This document shows, in pieces, positions 36,563-47,764 of a DNA stretch of 64,000 nt. The position numbers were made by a program, and so were the translations under genes. The DNA is from Vibrio intestinalis (GTDB lineage: Bacteria > Pseudomonadota > Gammaproteobacteria > Enterobacterales > Vibrionaceae). Each line of letters starts with the position of its first letter. The first letter of the stretch is position 1. Under the pieces are notes generated by a model, which saw only the letters and a list, made by a program, of their open reading frames with translations, did no database searches and had not been told where the DNA came from. The stretch spans positions 1 to 64,000 of the forward strand of contig NZ_JANAVY020000010.1 in NCBI RefSeq assembly GCF_025195085.2, given 5' to 3'.

Positions 36563-37951
36563 TTAGCGACCAAACGGGTTAAAACCACCGCCCATGCCAC
36601 CCATACCGCCGCCCATCATGCCTTGCATGTTGCGCATCATGCCTTTCATGCCACCTTTTTGCATTTTCTTCATCATCTTCTGCATTTGGGTGAACTGCTT
36701 CAGCAAGCGGTTTACGTCTTGCACTTGGGTACCTGAACCCGCTGCAATACGCTTTTTACGAGAGCCTTTGATTAGATCTGGGCGTTGGCGCTCTTTCATG
36801 GTCATCGAGTTGATGATGGCTTCCATTTGCTTGAACATCTTGTCATCAACTTTGTCTTTAACGTCTGATGGCAATTGAGACATGCCCGGTAGCTTATCTA
36901 GCATACCCATCATGCCACCCATGTTCTGCATTTGGCCTAGCTGTTCACGGAAGTCTTCTAAGTCGAAACCTTTCTTCTCTTTAAACTTCTTAGCTAGCTT
37001 TTCTGCTTTCTCAGTATCGACATTACGCTGTAGGTCTTCGATCAGTGACAGTACGTCACCCATACCAAGAATACGCGATGCTACACGATCTGGATGGAAA
37101 GGTTCTAGTGCGTCAGTTTTTTCACCAACACCTAAGAATTTAATTGGCTTACCCGTGATATGACGAACAGACAGAGCCGCACCACCACGCGCATCACCAT
37201 CTACTTTAGTCAGAATAACACCGGTTAATGGCAACGTATCGCCAAATGCTTTCGCTGTGTTCGCCGCATCTTGACCAGTCATTGCATCAACAACGAATAA
37301 GGTTTCTACTGGATCAATCGCATTATGAAGGTCTTGAATCTCAGCCATCATTTGCTCATCGACAGCAAGGCGACCTGCAGTATCGACAACCAGTACGTCG
37401 TAGAATTTCTTCTTCGCGTGATCAATCGCTGCATTGGCAATATCGATTGGCTTTTGATCCGCCGTTGATGGGAAGAAGTCTACACCGACATCAGCCGCTA
37501 ACGTTTCTAGCTGTTTGATTGCCGCAGGACGGTAAACGTCAGCAGACACAACCAGAACTTTCTTCTTGTCGCGTTCAGTTAATAATTTAGAAAGCTTACC
37601 TACCGAGGTGGTTTTACCCGCACCTTGTAGACCCGCCATCAAAATAACCGCTGGTGGCTGAGCCGCTAGGTTTAGAGCCTCGTTAGACTCACCCATTACG
37701 GCTTCAAGTTCAGATTGAACAATCTTAATAAACTCTTGGCCCGGAGTTAAAGATTTAGACACCTCAACACCAACGGCACTTTCTTTAATACGCTTAATAA
37801 AATCACGTACTACTGGCAGCGCGACATCGGCTTCCAGCAATGCCATGCGCACTTCGCGCAGGGTTTCTTTAATATTGTCTTCAGTCAGACGTCCTTTACC
37901 ACTGATGTTTTTCAGGGTGCTGGATAGGCGATCCGTTAAATTTTCAAACAT
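36563..37951 (-). CDS. ffh: Signal recognition particle protein Ffh
   Basis: This 462-residue GTPase binds 4.5S RNA and signal sequences of nascent membrane proteins. The N domain is followed by the G domain with LMAGLQGAGKTTSVGKL, DTAGRLAVD and TKVDGDARGG. The methionine-rich M domain makes up the C-terminus (MQKMMKKMQKGGMKGMMR and a glycine/methionine tail). The ATG at 37951 (MFENLTDRL) behind GAAGAGAC is preferred to an upstream in-frame start. Confidence 0.97.
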   Translation of the reverse strand: MFENLTDRLSSTLKNISGKGRLTEDNIKETLREVRMALLEADVALPVVRDFIKRIKESAVGVEVSKSLTPGQEFIKIVQSELEAVMGESNEALNLAAQPPAVILMAGLQGAGKTTSVGKLSKLLTERDKKKVLVVSADVYRPAAIKQLETLAADVGVDFFPSTADQKPIDIANAAIDHAKKKFYDVLVVDTAGRLAVDEQMMAEIQDLHNAIDPVETLFVVDAMTGQDAANTAKAFGDTLPLTGVILTKVDGDARGGAALSVRHITGKPIKFLGVGEKTDALEPFHPDRVASRILGMGDVLSLIEDLQRNVDTEKAEKLAKKFKEKKGFDLEDFREQLGQMQNMGGMMGMLDKLPGMSQLPSDVKDKVDDKMFKQMEAIINSMTMKERQRPDLIKGSRKKRIAAGSGTQVQDVNRLLKQFTQMQKMMKKMQKGGMKGMMRNMQGMMGGGMGGMGGGFNPFGR

Positions 37952-38133
37952 CTTTGTCTCTTCGCTAAATTCGGCGATCAATTACTATCAGTATACCTTA
38001 GCCATCCCATGCTTGACACTAGCCGATTAAGAATTGATATCTCATCTCTCACAAATGACTGCATATAAGCCATAGCCCAAGCGGTTGATGCAGGGTATAA
38101 TTTGTTAAAATTCCACCAGCTTAATAGAGAATA

Positions 38134-38928
38134 ATGGACAACTTAATCGCTGTCGTGGCAGCAATATTATATCTATTAGCGATTGCAACCATCATCCCAG
38201 GTCTAGTTCACCAAACCGGCATTCGAGCTAAGACGGTATTTATTAGTGCAATATTGGCGCTGATGTTTCATGGATGGTCACTCAGTGATTTGATACTTTC
38301 TGGTAACGGACAGAACCTGAGTATCCTAAACGTCGCATCGTTAATCAGCTTTATCATCGCACTCGTTATGAGTGTTGCGATGATGAAAACGCGCATCTGG
38401 TTTTTACTGCCCGTTGTTTACAGCTTTTCTGCGATTAACCTTTGTGCCGCAACCTTTCTCCCTACGTCGTTCATTACTCATCTAGAGCATGACCCAAAAC
38501 TGCTGATCCACATCTCGTTTGCTCTATTTTCGTACTCAACCTTAAGTATCGGCGCATTATACGCACTGCAATTGGCTTGGCTTGATAACAAGTTAAAGAA
38601 TAAGAAGTCACTGGCTATCAACCCTAATGTGCCACCTCTGATGGCCATTGAACGTCAGTTATTTAGAATCATCTTGATTGGTAACCTTTTACTCACTGCC
38701 ACTTTAATTACTGGCTTCACTTTTGTGCATGACATGTTCGCTCAAGGCAAAGCGCATAAGGGCTTCCTCTCTTTCATTGCATGGATTGTATACTCGGTTC
38801 TGCTTTGGGGCCATTACCAAAAAGGCTGGCGTGGTAAGAAAGTCACATGGTTTGCGGTTGCGGGTGCAACACTGCTGACTTTAGCCTACTTTGGTAGTCG
38901 ATTCGTTCGCGAAATCATACTTAACTAA
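38134..38928 (+). CDS. CcsA/YpjD-family inner-membrane protein
   Basis: The 264-residue protein consists mainly of about eight membrane helices with a conserved-looking GALYALQLAWLDNKL stretch and C-terminal HKGFLSFIAWIVYSVLLWGH containing a tryptophan/histidine-rich motif, as in the heme-handling CcsA/CcmC family. Genes of this type (ypjD) regularly stand beside ffh and corB (yfjD) in gammaproteobacteria, as here. Whether it binds heme is not known from the sequence. Confidence 0.85.
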   Translation: MDNLIAVVAAILYLLAIATIIPGLVHQTGIRAKTVFISAILALMFHGWSLSDLILSGNGQNLSILNVASLISFIIALVMSVAMMKTRIWFLLPVVYSFSAINLCAATFLPTSFITHLEHDPKLLIHISFALFSYSTLSIGALYALQLAWLDNKLKNKKSLAINPNVPPLMAIERQLFRIILIGNLLLTATLITGFTFVHDMFAQGKAHKGFLSFIAWIVYSVLLWGHYQKGWRGKKVTWFAVAGATLLTLAYFGSRFVREIILN

Positions 38929-38955
38929 GTGAATTCCAATCACTTAGACAGAATC

Positions 38956-38984
38956 AAAGGTGCATCTTATGCACCTTTCTTTTA
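38956..38984 (+). terminator. Terminator after the CcsA-like gene
   Basis: AAAGGTGCAT / ATGCACCTTT stem with a CTT loop, followed by CTTTTA. Confidence 0.7.
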
Positions 38985-39069
38985 CAATATTCCACCCGAT
39001 ATTTACCATTGACTTACCTACCTAGTTAGGTCATAAATTAACCAGACACATCAAAAGGAAAAGATAACT

Positions 39070-40344
39070 TTGGACGACATATCAACGGGTATCTTATTTG
39101 CGCTACTCGCGTGTCTAATCGTAATTTCTGGATATTTTTCTGGCTCAGAAACAGGGATGATGGCTCTGAACCGGTATCGCTTAAAGCACCTAGCCAATAG
39201 CGGCCATAAAGGTGCTAAGCGCGTAGAAAAGCTACTCGACCGCCCAGATCGCCTGATTGGCTTGATCCTCATCGGTAATAACCTGGTAAATATTCTCGCT
39301 TCTGCTATCGCGACCATACTCGGTATGCGTTTATATGGTGATATTGGTGTCGCCATTGCCACTGGTGCGCTCACCATGGTGGTACTCGTTTTCGCAGAAG
39401 TAACGCCTAAAACCCTTGCCGCGCTCTACCCTGAGCAAGTTTCCTACGCGAGCAGTATTGTGCTTTCTATATTAATGAAAGTGCTATCGCCGCTTGTTAT
39501 GTTCGTTAACTTTATTACCAATGGCTTTATTCGCCTGCTTGGTATTAAGGCTAACCATGGTGGTGACGACCATTTGAGCTCAGAAGAGTTACGTACCGTA
39601 GTAAATGAAGCGGGTAGCCTGATCCCTCGCCGTCACCAAGACATGCTGATTTCTATCTTGGATTTAGAGCATGTCACCGTGAATGACATCATGGTGCCGC
39701 GCAACGAAATTACTGGTATCGACATCAATGACGACTGGAAGTCGATTTCTCGTCAGTTAACCCACTCTCCACATGGCCGCGTGGTACTTTACCGCGATCA
39801 GATCGATGAGGTGGTGGGTATGCTCCGCCTGCGTGAAGCGTATCGCTTGATGCTAGAGAAAAACGAGTTTACTAAAGAGACATTGCTGCGCGCCGCTGAC
39901 GAGGTGTACTTTATTCCTGAAGGGACGCCACTTAACGTCCAACTCCTCAAGTTCCAGCGTAACAAAGAGCGGATTGGACTGATTGTCGACGAGTATGGCG
40001 ATATTATTGGCCTAATCACTTTAGAAGATATTCTTGAAGAGATTGTCGGTGAGTTTACCACTTCAATTGCGCCTAGCCTGTCTGAAGAGATCACACCTCA
40101 AGGTGATGGTAGCTTCTTGATTGAAGGTAGCGCTAACATTCGTGATATCAACAAAGGCTTAAAATGGAAATTACCAACAGATGGCCCACGCACGCTTAAT
40201 GGCCTCATCTTAGAACACTTGGAAGACATTCCTGAAAGCCACTTAAGCGTACAAGTTTCTGGTCACCCTATGGAAATTGTCGAACTTGAAGAGAACCGAA
40301 TTAAACTGGTTAAAGTTCACCCGAGAGTGAAGAAAGCTTCTTAA
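39070..40344 (+). CDS. corB: CorB-like (HlyC/CorC, DUF21-CBS) transporter
   Basis: The 424-residue protein has an N-terminal DUF21 membrane domain (ISGYFSGSETGMMALNRYRL; four hydrophobic segments), a CBS pair (VNDIMVPRNEITGID; RIGLIVDEYGDIIGLITLED) and a C-terminal CorC/HlyC domain. These proteins are linked to magnesium and cobalt resistance or Na+/Mg2+ exchange. The start is TTG behind AAGGAAAAG. The E. coli counterpart YfjD sits next to ypjD and ffh, the same context. Confidence 0.88.
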   Translation: MDDISTGILFALLACLIVISGYFSGSETGMMALNRYRLKHLANSGHKGAKRVEKLLDRPDRLIGLILIGNNLVNILASAIATILGMRLYGDIGVAIATGALTMVVLVFAEVTPKTLAALYPEQVSYASSIVLSILMKVLSPLVMFVNFITNGFIRLLGIKANHGGDDHLSSEELRTVVNEAGSLIPRRHQDMLISILDLEHVTVNDIMVPRNEITGIDINDDWKSISRQLTHSPHGRVVLYRDQIDEVVGMLRLREAYRLMLEKNEFTKETLLRAADEVYFIPEGTPLNVQLLKFQRNKERIGLIVDEYGDIIGLITLEDILEEIVGEFTTSIAPSLSEEITPQGDGSFLIEGSANIRDINKGLKWKLPTDGPRTLNGLILEHLEDIPESHLSVQVSGHPMEIVELEENRIKLVKVHPRVKKAS

Positions 40345-40375
40345 CGTTTTACAGCGATTAGCAAATACCAAACAA

Positions 40376-40402
40376 AAACGCCTTGGCTTAGCCAAGGCGT
40401 TT
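40376..40402. terminator. Bidirectional terminator between corB and rpoS
   Basis: AAACGCCTTGGC / GCCAAGGCGTTT, a 12-bp perfect stem with TTA loop, flanked by A and T runs, in the gap between convergent genes. Confidence 0.88.
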
Positions 40403-40424
40403 CTTTATCAAAGCATTTTCAATG

Positions 40425-41414
40425 CTATACATCGTCTTCGACGCTGAACAAGCTTTCCATATTCAAACCTTGTTTAACCAGGATCTCTCTTAGTCGACGT
40501 AAACCTTCCACTTGAATCTGACGTACGCGCTCACGAGTAAGGTTAATTTCACGTCCGACTTCTTCGAGAGTCGATGGCTCATAGCCTAGTAGACCAAAAC
40601 GGCGTGCCAACACTTCTTTCTGTTTCGGATTTAGCTCATCTAGCCAATGGATAAGAGAGCTTTTGATATCATCGTCTTGAGTCGATACTTCTGGGTCGGA
40701 GTGATTAACATCAGGAATAATATCAAGCAGCGCTTTCTCACCATCACCACCAATAGGCGTATCGACAGAGCTAATGCGCTCATTCAAACGCAGCATTTTG
40801 CTGACATCTTCAACTGGCTTATCAAGCTGAGTAGCGATCTCTTCTGCGGTAGGCTCGTGATCGAGCTTTTGCGATAGTTCACGCGCAGTACGAAGATAAA
40901 TGTTCAGCTCTTTCACTACGTGAATTGGTAAGCGAATAGTACGGGTTTGGTTCATCAACGCACGTTCAATGGTTTGACGAATCCACCATGTTGCGTAGGT
41001 TGAAAAGCGGAAGCCTCGTTCTGGGTCAAACTTCTCTACCGCGCGGATCAAACCTAAGTTGCCCTCTTCAATTAAATCAAGCAGAGCTAGACCACGGTTA
41101 CTGTAACGGCGAGAAATTTTAACAACCAGACGAAGGTTACTCTCGATCATACGTTTTCGCGCGGCTTCATCACCACGTAACGCACGGCGAGCATAAAGAA
41201 CTTCTTCTTCGGCAGTTAAAAGTGGAGAAAAACCAATTTCTCCGAGGTAAAGCTGAGTTGCATCGAGGCTCTTGTTTGAAACCTCAAACTCTTCTTTTTG
41301 ATTCTGATTTGATGACGACTTTTTCGTTTCGAGTTGTTGTGATTGGAATTCATCCAGATTTCCATTTGCAAGATCAAACTCTTCAACTTTTGTTGCTGTA
41401 TTGCTGATACCCAT
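40425..41414 (-). CDS. rpoS: RNA polymerase sigma factor RpoS
   Basis: This 329-residue stationary-phase and general stress sigma factor contains region 1.2/2 ([23 protein letters not shown]), region 2.4 ([18 protein letters not shown]), region 3 and the region 4.2 helix-turn-helix ([20 protein letters not shown]). The N-terminal 50 residues are variable among vibrios. The start at 41414 ([13 protein letters not shown]) has GGGGGAGG upstream and matches the family; the longer frame to 41486 runs into the nlpD-rpoS gap. It lies after nlpD, whose coding region usually holds the main rpoS promoter. Transcription ends at the hairpin shared with corB. Confidence 0.97.
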   Translation of the reverse strand: MGISNTATKVEEFDLANGNLDEFQSQQLETKKSSSNQNQKEEFEVSNKSLDATQLYLGEIGFSPLLTAEEEVLYARRALRGDEAARKRMIESNLRLVVKISRRYSNRGLALLDLIEEGNLGLIRAVEKFDPERGFRFSTYATWWIRQTIERALMNQTRTIRLPIHVVKELNIYLRTARELSQKLDHEPTAEEIATQLDKPVEDVSKMLRLNERISSVDTPIGGDGEKALLDIIPDVNHSDPEVSTQDDDIKSSLIHWLDELNPKQKEVLARRFGLLGYEPSTLEEVGREINLTRERVRQIQVEGLRRLREILVKQGLNMESLFSVEDDV

Positions 41415-41491
41415 AGCGCCTCCCCCTGGCGAGTTAGCAAGACATTTAAAACATCCAATGCCGCTATTATCTGTTACTTTTGGCAAGTAAT

Positions 41492-42412
41492 TTATGGTAA
41501 GTAGCGTTTCGGATTAACCGACTTACCTTGATAGCGAATTTCAAAGTGCAAACGGACGCTGCTCGTTCCTGAGCTACCCATTGTTGCAATCTTTTGGCCT
41601 GCTTTTACACTTTGTCCTTCGTGGACTAGCAACTTGTCGTTGTGCGCATAAGCACTGAGGTATTTGTCGTTATGTTTTATAATCACGAGATTACCGTAAC
41701 CTCTTAGTGCATTACCCGAATAAACGACTGTGCCTGCTGCAGTAGATGTGATGGCTTGACCACGCTGACCTGCGATATCAATGCCTTTATTACCTTGGTC
41801 TCCTGCAGAAAAGTTTTTGATTACCCTCCCCTTTGTTGGCCACAACCATTTGGAAACCTTAACGTTACTGGATGTCTTTTTATTGACATCATTATTAACA
41901 TTCTGTTTACCTTTAGAGCCAACATACTCCTTTGGTTTAGATTGTTCAACCTTTTTAGCTGCACTTTTTTGTGCCACCTGTTGAGTATCTTTTGGCTTGG
42001 TTGAGCTAACTGTTTGATTCGAGTTTTTGCTCGGTTTTGGAGAGGTAATAGAGGAGACTGCTGCAGCGCCCGCCACAGCTGTAGTTGCAGAAGCCCCCGC
42101 CCCAGTTCCACCATATGCAGGAGGGTTGTAGGCAGGCTGCCACAACTTTAGTTTTTGCCCCGGATAAATCGTATACGGTGCCTTAAGTTGATTGAAACGA
42201 ATAATATCATTTACATCTTTATCTGTGATGTAAGCGATAAAATATAACGTATCTCCCTTATCCACCTGATAGTAACTGCCTCGATAACTACCACGAGGAA
42301 TTGAGTCATAATCCTTATTCAAACTGGATACTGGCGCAGGGGAATGAGAAGCACACCCAACTAGTGCGCTACTCATAGCAACCATCAGTAATGAAATAGA
42401 CTTAAATGACAT
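41492..42412 (-). CDS. nlpD: Lipoprotein NlpD, murein hydrolase activator
   Basis: The 306-residue protein starts with a lipoprotein signal ([16 protein letters not shown], lipobox LVGC), then a LysM peptidoglycan-binding domain ([17 protein letters not shown]), a serine/lysine-rich low-complexity linker, and a C-terminal LytM/M23 domain. The domain lacks the zinc ligands: GNKGIDIAG and LHFEIRY stand where catalytic members have HxGxD and HxH. So it should activate amidase AmiC rather than hydrolyse peptidoglycan. It is between pcm and rpoS, as in other gammaproteobacteria. Confidence 0.93.
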   Translation of the reverse strand: MSFKSISLLMVAMSSALVGCASHSPAPVSSLNKDYDSIPRGSYRGSYYQVDKGDTLYFIAYITDKDVNDIIRFNQLKAPYTIYPGQKLKLWQPAYNPPAYGGTGAGASATTAVAGAAAVSSITSPKPSKNSNQTVSSTKPKDTQQVAQKSAAKKVEQSKPKEYVGSKGKQNVNNDVNKKTSSNVKVSKWLWPTKGRVIKNFSAGDQGNKGIDIAGQRGQAITSTAAGTVVYSGNALRGYGNLVIIKHNDKYLSAYAHNDKLLVHEGQSVKAGQKIATMGSSGTSSVRLHFEIRYQGKSVNPKRYLP

Positions 42413-42414
42413 GA

Positions 42415-43041
42415 TTAAGCGAGATCACCTGCAATCAAAGGAACAAAACGCACCATCTCAATCACTTGAGAAAGGTATTCATCGCCTTGGCGCGTAATTT
42501 TTAAAAGCTGCTGCTCTTCAGAGCCAACGGGGATCACCATGATGCCACCCTCTGCGAGCTGCTCAAGTAATACCGATGGAATAGAGTCCGCCGCCGCAGT
42601 CACGATGATTGCATCAAACGGGCCTTTTGATGCCCATCCTTGCCAGCCATCACCATGCTTGGTCGATACGTTGTAAATATCGAGCTGTTTGAGCCGACGC
42701 TTGGCATCCCATTGCAACGCTTTAATACGCTCAATGGAATAAACATGGTCAACAAGCTGAGCAAGCACAGCCGTTTGATAACCAGAGCCGGTACCGACTT
42801 CTAAGACTTTACTGGAACGGCTAAGTTCCAATATCTCAGTCATCTTTGCCACTATGTAGGGCTGAGAGATAGTTTGCCCATGACCGATAGGCAACGCATT
42901 ATTATCATATGCTTGGTGCATCATCGCTTGAGAAACAAAGCTCTCGCGAGGCAAGCGATAGATAGCGTCTAATACGGTCTGGTTTTGAATGCCACTCGCG
43001 ACAAGAAAATCAATCAATTTGTCGGCATGTGGGTTTGTCAT
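42415..43041 (-). CDS. pcm: Protein-L-isoaspartate O-methyltransferase
   Basis: This 208-residue enzyme methylates isoaspartyl residues in aged proteins to start their repair. The SAM motif [19 protein letters not shown] and the catalytic-loop [17 protein letters not shown] are present. The start at 43041 (MTNPHADKL) overlaps surE's end slightly less than the longer alternative at 43062. It is in the surE-pcm-nlpD-rpoS survival cluster. Confidence 0.95.
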   Translation of the reverse strand: MTNPHADKLIDFLVASGIQNQTVLDAIYRLPRESFVSQAMMHQAYDNNALPIGHGQTISQPYIVAKMTEILELSRSSKVLEVGTGSGYQTAVLAQLVDHVYSIERIKALQWDAKRRLKQLDIYNVSTKHGDGWQGWASKGPFDAIIVTAAADSIPSVLLEQLAEGGIMVIPVGSEEQQLLKITRQGDEYLSQVIEMVRFVPLIAGDLA

Positions 43042-43043
43042 AC

Positions 43044-43799
43044 CTATTTCCCTTCCAACCAATGAGTCATACTTACTAGAGATTCATGTGCCGTTAAATC
43101 AACCTGAAGTGGCGTAATAGACACATAGCCATGCTCAACCGCATAGAAATCAGTTCCTTCTCCGGCATCTTGTTCTTTGCCCGGAGGTCCTAGCCAATAG
43201 ATATCATGCCCGCGAGGATCTTTCTGCTTTATCATCGCTTCAGCGTGATGTCGCGCACCTAATCTTGTGACTTGAGTACCAGCAAGCTGCTGTAACGGAC
43301 AATCTGGAATGTTCACGTTGATCAAGCGATTAGTCGGAATAGGATGAGCAAGGTGCTGCTTAACCAAATCAACCGCAATATTCGCAGCAGTGTCAAAATG
43401 TTCTTTTCCCGCCAGCGACAACGCAATCGCCTGAACACCTAGAAAGTGCCCTTCCATCGCCGCGGCAACAGTACCGGAATACAGCACATCATCACCAAGG
43501 TTTGCACCATGATTAATACCAGAAAGCAGTAAATCTGGCATGTCATCTTTCATCAGTTCATTCAAGGCAAAATGCACACAGTCTGTGGGCGTCCCTTGCA
43601 CTGAATAAACCTTAGGTGAAATCTCTTTTACGCGAAGCGGCTGCTCTAAGGTTAATGAGTTTGATGCGCCAGAGCGATTTCTGTCAGGTGCAACGATCGT
43701 CACCTCAGCCATGGATTCGAGCGATTTTGCTAATGCATGAATCCCTTCCGCGTGAACGCCATCATCATTACTCAATAAAATCTTCAAACGAGGACTCAT
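43044..43799 (-). CDS. surE: 5'-nucleotidase SurE
   Basis: This 251-residue metal-dependent phosphatase acts on nucleoside 5'-monophosphates and exopolyphosphate in stationary phase. The N-terminal [12 protein letters not shown] has the two aspartates of the metal site, and [22 protein letters not shown] is the other signature. It overlaps truD by 4 bases and abuts pcm. Confidence 0.95.
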   Translation of the reverse strand: MSPRLKILLSNDDGVHAEGIHALAKSLESMAEVTIVAPDRNRSGASNSLTLEQPLRVKEISPKVYSVQGTPTDCVHFALNELMKDDMPDLLLSGINHGANLGDDVLYSGTVAAAMEGHFLGVQAIALSLAGKEHFDTAANIAVDLVKQHLAHPIPTNRLINVNIPDCPLQQLAGTQVTRLGARHHAEAMIKQKDPRGHDIYWLGPPGKEQDAGEGTDFYAVEHGYVSITPLQVDLTAHESLVSMTHWLEGK

Positions 43800-44842
43800 G
43801 AATATTGACGCTCCACCACAATCTCTTCAATCAGTTCTCGAACAATAGCAGTTGCAAAACAACCTGCATCTAGCGCGAAGTGAAGAGTAATATTGTCTCC
43901 CTCTACAGACCAAGTAAGGTTCTGAGGTAATAATGCAATTTCGCGGCGCTCATGACGCATGCGGTTACCACGAATCAACGCCATTAAGTCAGGTTCAGCG
44001 TCTAGCAGCGGTTGCTCTAACGCTAATGCATCCGCTTGAGTTGGCAGCGCATTGTCACCGGCCATTGCCGCAGTAAGTGAATACTCACCGGCAGCAAGTT
44101 TATCATTCGTTAAATCGATATCTTGTTTGCTTAGCAGCAGTGTCTCTTCACGACTTTTCACCATGTCGCCTTCAATAGCTTTATCAAACACGCCTTGTTC
44201 GATGCGAGCTGACAAAATGTGGTTGAAGATCCAAGAGCGAGCAGCAGAAAGATATAAACTGCGTTTGTTTTGGTTACGGGTACGAACGTTTTCGCGTCCC
44301 CAACGACGAGCTTCTTCAACATTATTGCCGTTGTTACCAAAACGCTGGCTGCCAAAATAATTTGGCACACCTGTTTTCGTGACACGCTCTAAACGCGCAA
44401 TCACGTCGTCTACATCCGTCACTTCAGACAAAGTAATCGCAAACTGGTTACCTACGAGATCTCCAGGACGAAGCTTCTTGTTGTGACGATCGGTCGCTAC
44501 AATTTCAATACTCGGATATTGAGCTAAAAAGGCGCTAAAGTCTGGTGTATCACCTTTTGGTAAATGCACACTTAACCATTGCTCGGTCACTGCGTGACGG
44601 TCTTTTAGACCTGCCCAGCTAACATCCTTTGACTTAACACCACACGCTTTGGCCAATTCATTGGCAACAAAACTGGTGTTTTCACCGGTCTTACGAATGC
44701 GCACCATCAAGTGCTCGCCTTCACCAGTGAATGCAAAGCCTAAATCTTCGTTAACTTGGAAGTGTTCAGGTTGCGCTTTTAGTTTGCCTTTCGCAGTTGG
44801 TTTACCGTTTAGGTAAGCCAATGAAGATAAAATATCCGACAT
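43796..44842 (-). CDS. truD: tRNA pseudouridine(13) synthase TruD
   Basis: This 348-residue enzyme makes pseudouridine-13 in tRNA-Glu. The catalytic aspartate lies in [12 protein letters not shown] and the [14 protein letters not shown] motif follows. The start [14 protein letters not shown] at 44842 is preferred to an ATG five codons upstream because family members begin near there; the ribosome site is weak for both. It sits between ispF and surE. Confidence 0.93.
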   Translation of the reverse strand: MSDILSSLAYLNGKPTAKGKLKAQPEHFQVNEDLGFAFTGEGEHLMVRIRKTGENTSFVANELAKACGVKSKDVSWAGLKDRHAVTEQWLSVHLPKGDTPDFSAFLAQYPSIEIVATDRHNKKLRPGDLVGNQFAITLSEVTDVDDVIARLERVTKTGVPNYFGSQRFGNNGNNVEEARRWGRENVRTRNQNKRSLYLSAARSWIFNHILSARIEQGVFDKAIEGDMVKSREETLLLSKQDIDLTNDKLAAGEYSLTAAMAGDNALPTQADALALEQPLLDAEPDLMALIRGNRMRHERREIALLPQNLTWSVEGDNITLHFALDAGCFATAIVRELIEEIVVERQYS

Positions 44843-44875
44843 ATTTGATACCATCACGCCATCGCGTGATTTGAA

Positions 44876-45355
44876 TTAATTCTGTTTAAACAATAGAACA
44901 ACCGCTTCACTTGCAATGCCTTCTTTACGGCCAGTAAAGCCAAGGCGCTCAGTGGTGGTTGCTTTGACATTGACGTTGCCAATGTCCGTTTCTAAATCTT
45001 CTGCAATCGCTGCACACATCGCTTCAATGTGCGGAGCCATTTTGGGTGCTTGAGCCATAATGGTGACATCAGCATTACCAATCACATAACCCTGCTCTTT
45101 TACGCGGCGATATACATCACGCAGCAACATGCGGCTATCAGCCCCTTTCCACTTATCATCTGTATCAGGGAAATGGCGGCCAATATCACCGGCTGCAATG
45201 GCCCCAAGCAGCGCATCAGACAGCGCATGCAGTGCCACATCACCATCTGAATGTGCGATTAAGCCTTGTTCATACGGCACTTCAACGCCACCGATAATAA
45301 CTGGGCCTTCGCCACCAAATTTGTGTACATCAAAGCCATGACCAATACGCATCAT
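44876..45355 (-). CDS. ispF: 2-C-methyl-D-erythritol 2,4-cyclodiphosphate synthase
   Basis: This 159-residue enzyme forms the cyclodiphosphate in the MEP isoprenoid pathway. The zinc site D-x-H is in GHGFDVHKF, and [18 protein letters not shown] is the second signature. It begins 4 bases after ispD, so the two consecutive-step genes (IspD then, after IspE elsewhere, IspF) are in one operon. AAAGGA lies 8 bases before the ATG. Confidence 0.96.
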   Translation of the reverse strand: MMRIGHGFDVHKFGGEGPVIIGGVEVPYEQGLIAHSDGDVALHALSDALLGAIAAGDIGRHFPDTDDKWKGADSRMLLRDVYRRVKEQGYVIGNADVTIMAQAPKMAPHIEAMCAAIAEDLETDIGNVNVKATTTERLGFTGRKEGIASEAVVLLFKQN

Positions 45356-45359
45356 AGGG

Positions 45360-46067
45360 TTATCCTTTATTTCGCTTGAGATAAAACTCTGCTAACGCCA
45401 AATCTTCAGGTTGAGTAATTTTGATATTGTCTGAATAGCCTTTAACTAATGCTGGCGATAAACCTAGCCACTCAAGAGCGGAAGCTTCATCGGTAATAGT
45501 CGCATTCGCGGCGAGCGCGTCGGTTAAAGCTTGGGTTAGCTGCTCAGTTTTAAACATTTGTGGAGTTAATGCATGCCACAGTGCTTCTCTATCAACGGTA
45601 TGGTCAATATCTTGCCCACCGTTAGCTCGTTTCATAGTGTCACGCACTGGGCTAGCAAGAATACCGCCGACAGGGTGCTGCATTGAAACTTGGATCAGTG
45701 TTGTTAAATCTTGTTCACGCACACAAGGGCGCGCCGCATCATGCACCATTACCCACTCAGCTAGCTGGTTTTCAGCCACATAATTAAGGCCAGACAGTAC
45801 AGAGTCTGCACGCTCACTACCACCACTAACGCGAATCACATCAGGATGAGAGCTTATAGCTAGTTGAGGGAAATATGGATCGCCATCAGTAATTGCCACA
45901 ATCACTTTGCTCACTTGTGAATGAGACAACAACTTTTCTACCGTGTGCTCAAGCACGGTTTGATGGTCAATGGTGAGATATTGTTTTGGTCGGTCTGCCT
46001 GCATTCGGCTGCCGACACCCGCCGCTGGAACAATTGCGACAATCGATGCAGAAGAGGATGTTGTCAT
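45360..46067 (-). CDS. ispD: 2-C-methyl-D-erythritol 4-phosphate cytidylyltransferase
   Basis: This 235-residue enzyme couples MEP to CTP. The nucleotide-binding [18 protein letters not shown] and [12 protein letters not shown] are the family markers. It overlaps the end of ftsB by one base and precedes ispF. Confidence 0.96.
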   Translation of the reverse strand: MTTSSSASIVAIVPAAGVGSRMQADRPKQYLTIDHQTVLEHTVEKLLSHSQVSKVIVAITDGDPYFPQLAISSHPDVIRVSGGSERADSVLSGLNYVAENQLAEWVMVHDAARPCVREQDLTTLIQVSMQHPVGGILASPVRDTMKRANGGQDIDHTVDREALWHALTPQMFKTEQLTQALTDALAANATITDEASALEWLGLSPALVKGYSDNIKITQPEDLALAEFYLKRNKG

Positions 46068-46348
46068 TATTTATGTTCCTCTCCGATAATTCGGTAGAAA
46101 GTTTCGCCCTCTTTAACCATACCTAACTCGTGACGAGCACGCTCTTCTATGGCATCTAAGCCTTGGCGCAAATCATCGATCTCCGCGAACATCTCATTGT
46201 TGCGGTTAACTAAGTTAGCATTTACTTGGTTTTGAACTTCAATATCAGCTGAGACAGTTTGAAAATCAGCAATGCCGTTTTTCCCCAACCACAATGTGTA
46301 TTGGAGCCAACCTAGCAATAACAATAAGATCAGTGCAAAAGCTCGCAT
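46067..46348 (-). CDS. ftsB: Cell division protein FtsB
   Basis: This 93-residue single-pass inner-membrane protein has an N-terminal hydrophobic segment ([18 protein letters not shown]) and a periplasmic coiled coil ([20 protein letters not shown]). It forms the FtsQLB septum complex. The order ftsB-ispD-ispF-truD-surE is conserved. Confidence 0.94.
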   Translation of the reverse strand: MRAFALILLLLLGWLQYTLWLGKNGIADFQTVSADIEVQNQVNANLVNRNNEMFAEIDDLRQGLDAIEERARHELGMVKEGETFYRIIGEEHK

Positions 46349-46455
46349 AAAGTTCTGTTAAAGAAGAGAAATAGAAAGACCACATATATACCACAATGTC
46401 GCTGTAGGCGCGAGATTGGCTTATGTGGTCTTGCTAGATAAAAGTGACGGTTACG

Positions 46456-47259
46456 TTAGTTTAATGCCAAAAATGCAAATAAACCAAAGCCCAGAATGAG
46501 TCGGTAAATAACAAATGGTGTCATACCCATACGTGAAATCGCTTTCAAGAATAGGTGGATACATAAGTAAGCACTTACAAATGAAGTCACGATACCTGTT
46601 AGTAAGAAACCCAAATGTACTGGCTCACCACTGGAGACCAGTTTCAGGCCTAGATAACTGCCCGCTAGTAAGATAATCGGGATAGACATCAAGAATGAAA
46701 AACGCGCAGCGGCTTCACGAGTAAAGCCAAGATATAGCGCCGCAGTTATAGTTGCACCAGAGCGAGACGTGCCCGGAATCATCGCCATCGCTTGTGCCAC
46801 ACCAATGAATAGAGCTTTCTTCCAAGTGGCTTGGTATTCGTCATCCACTAACGCAGAGTTTTTATCGACCCACCAAAGCAGCAGACCAAATACGATAGTG
46901 GTCGTGGCAATTACCCACGCACTACGTAGATAAAGCTCGATGAAGTCTTTCAGTAATAAGCCACATAGGCCAGCAGGAATGGTGGCAAGCACAATCATCC
47001 ATGCCAATTTAGCCTCTTTACTGCGATCGCCATTAAAGATGGACGCAAAAAATGCAGATAAAAGAGAGACGACCTCAGCGCGGAAATAGATCATTACCGC
47101 CAACAACGTACCAACATGAACAGCAACATCAAATGCCAACCCTTGGTCTTCCCAGCCTAAAACCGCCGAAGGCAGAATTAAGTGCGCCGAGCTAGAAATA
47201 GGTAAAAACTCGGTTAGACCTTGGATTAAGGCCAATATAAAGGCTTCAAAATAACTCAT
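46456..47259 (-). CDS. uppP: Undecaprenyl-diphosphate phosphatase UppP (BacA)
   Basis: This 267-residue polytopic inner-membrane enzyme recycles the undecaprenyl carrier lipid for cell-wall synthesis. The two active-site signatures are visible: [18 protein letters not shown] near the N-terminus and [20 protein letters not shown] near residue 170. The start at 47259 ([14 protein letters not shown]) is that of the family; the open frame to 47322 overlaps folK. Nearby genes folK and folB are in the same direction. Confidence 0.95.
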   Translation of the reverse strand: MSYFEAFILALIQGLTEFLPISSSAHLILPSAVLGWEDQGLAFDVAVHVGTLLAVMIYFRAEVVSLLSAFFASIFNGDRSKEAKLAWMIVLATIPAGLCGLLLKDFIELYLRSAWVIATTTIVFGLLLWWVDKNSALVDDEYQATWKKALFIGVAQAMAMIPGTSRSGATITAALYLGFTREAAARFSFLMSIPIILLAGSYLGLKLVSSGEPVHLGFLLTGIVTSFVSAYLCIHLFLKAISRMGMTPFVIYRLILGFGLFAFLALN

Positions 47260-47269
47260 TTCAATCTCA

Positions 47270-47764
47270 TTAACGACTAAAGTTAAACCACGGTTTAACC
47301 GCAGCAAGCGGCTGAGAATCACTCCCTGCCTTAAAAATTTGTTCTATCGTTCTACCATCATCTGGCACAACAAAATCTGGACACAACTCGCTAAGCGGTT
47401 GAATCACAAATCGATATTTATAAATATCACATCTAGGAATTTGAGGCGATTGCTTCGAGACCAGATCACCAAACAAAATTAAATCAAGATCAACGGTGCG
47501 CGGTTCAAACTTACCGGCATTTATCTTTCGACCCCATTTAAGCTCAATATTACGCAGTGCCTGTGAAAAATCCGTTAAGCTTAGAGAGGTTCTCAATTCT
47601 GCAACAAGATTGTAAAACGGCTCACTATCGAAACCCACCGCATCGCACTCATAAATGGTTGAAATTCTAAGCTGTTCGCCTAAGTGTTCTAGCTCTTTGA
47701 GCGCCGCCTCAACGTGCTTTTCTCGATCGATGTTTGAACCAATGCCAATATAGGCAGTGATCAT
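47270..47764 (-). CDS. folK: 6-hydroxymethyl-7,8-dihydropterin pyrophosphokinase
   Basis: This 164-residue enzyme pyrophosphorylates hydroxymethyl-dihydropterin in folate synthesis. [18 protein letters not shown] at the start and [12 protein letters not shown] are the HPPK signatures. It overlaps folB by 4 bases, so aldolase and kinase are translationally coupled. Confidence 0.94.
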   Translation of the reverse strand: MITAYIGIGSNIDREKHVEAALKELEHLGEQLRISTIYECDAVGFDSEPFYNLVAELRTSLSLTDFSQALRNIELKWGRKINAGKFEPRTVDLDLILFGDLVSKQSPQIPRCDIYKYRFVIQPLSELCPDFVVPDDGRTIEQIFKAGSDSQPLAAVKPWFNFSR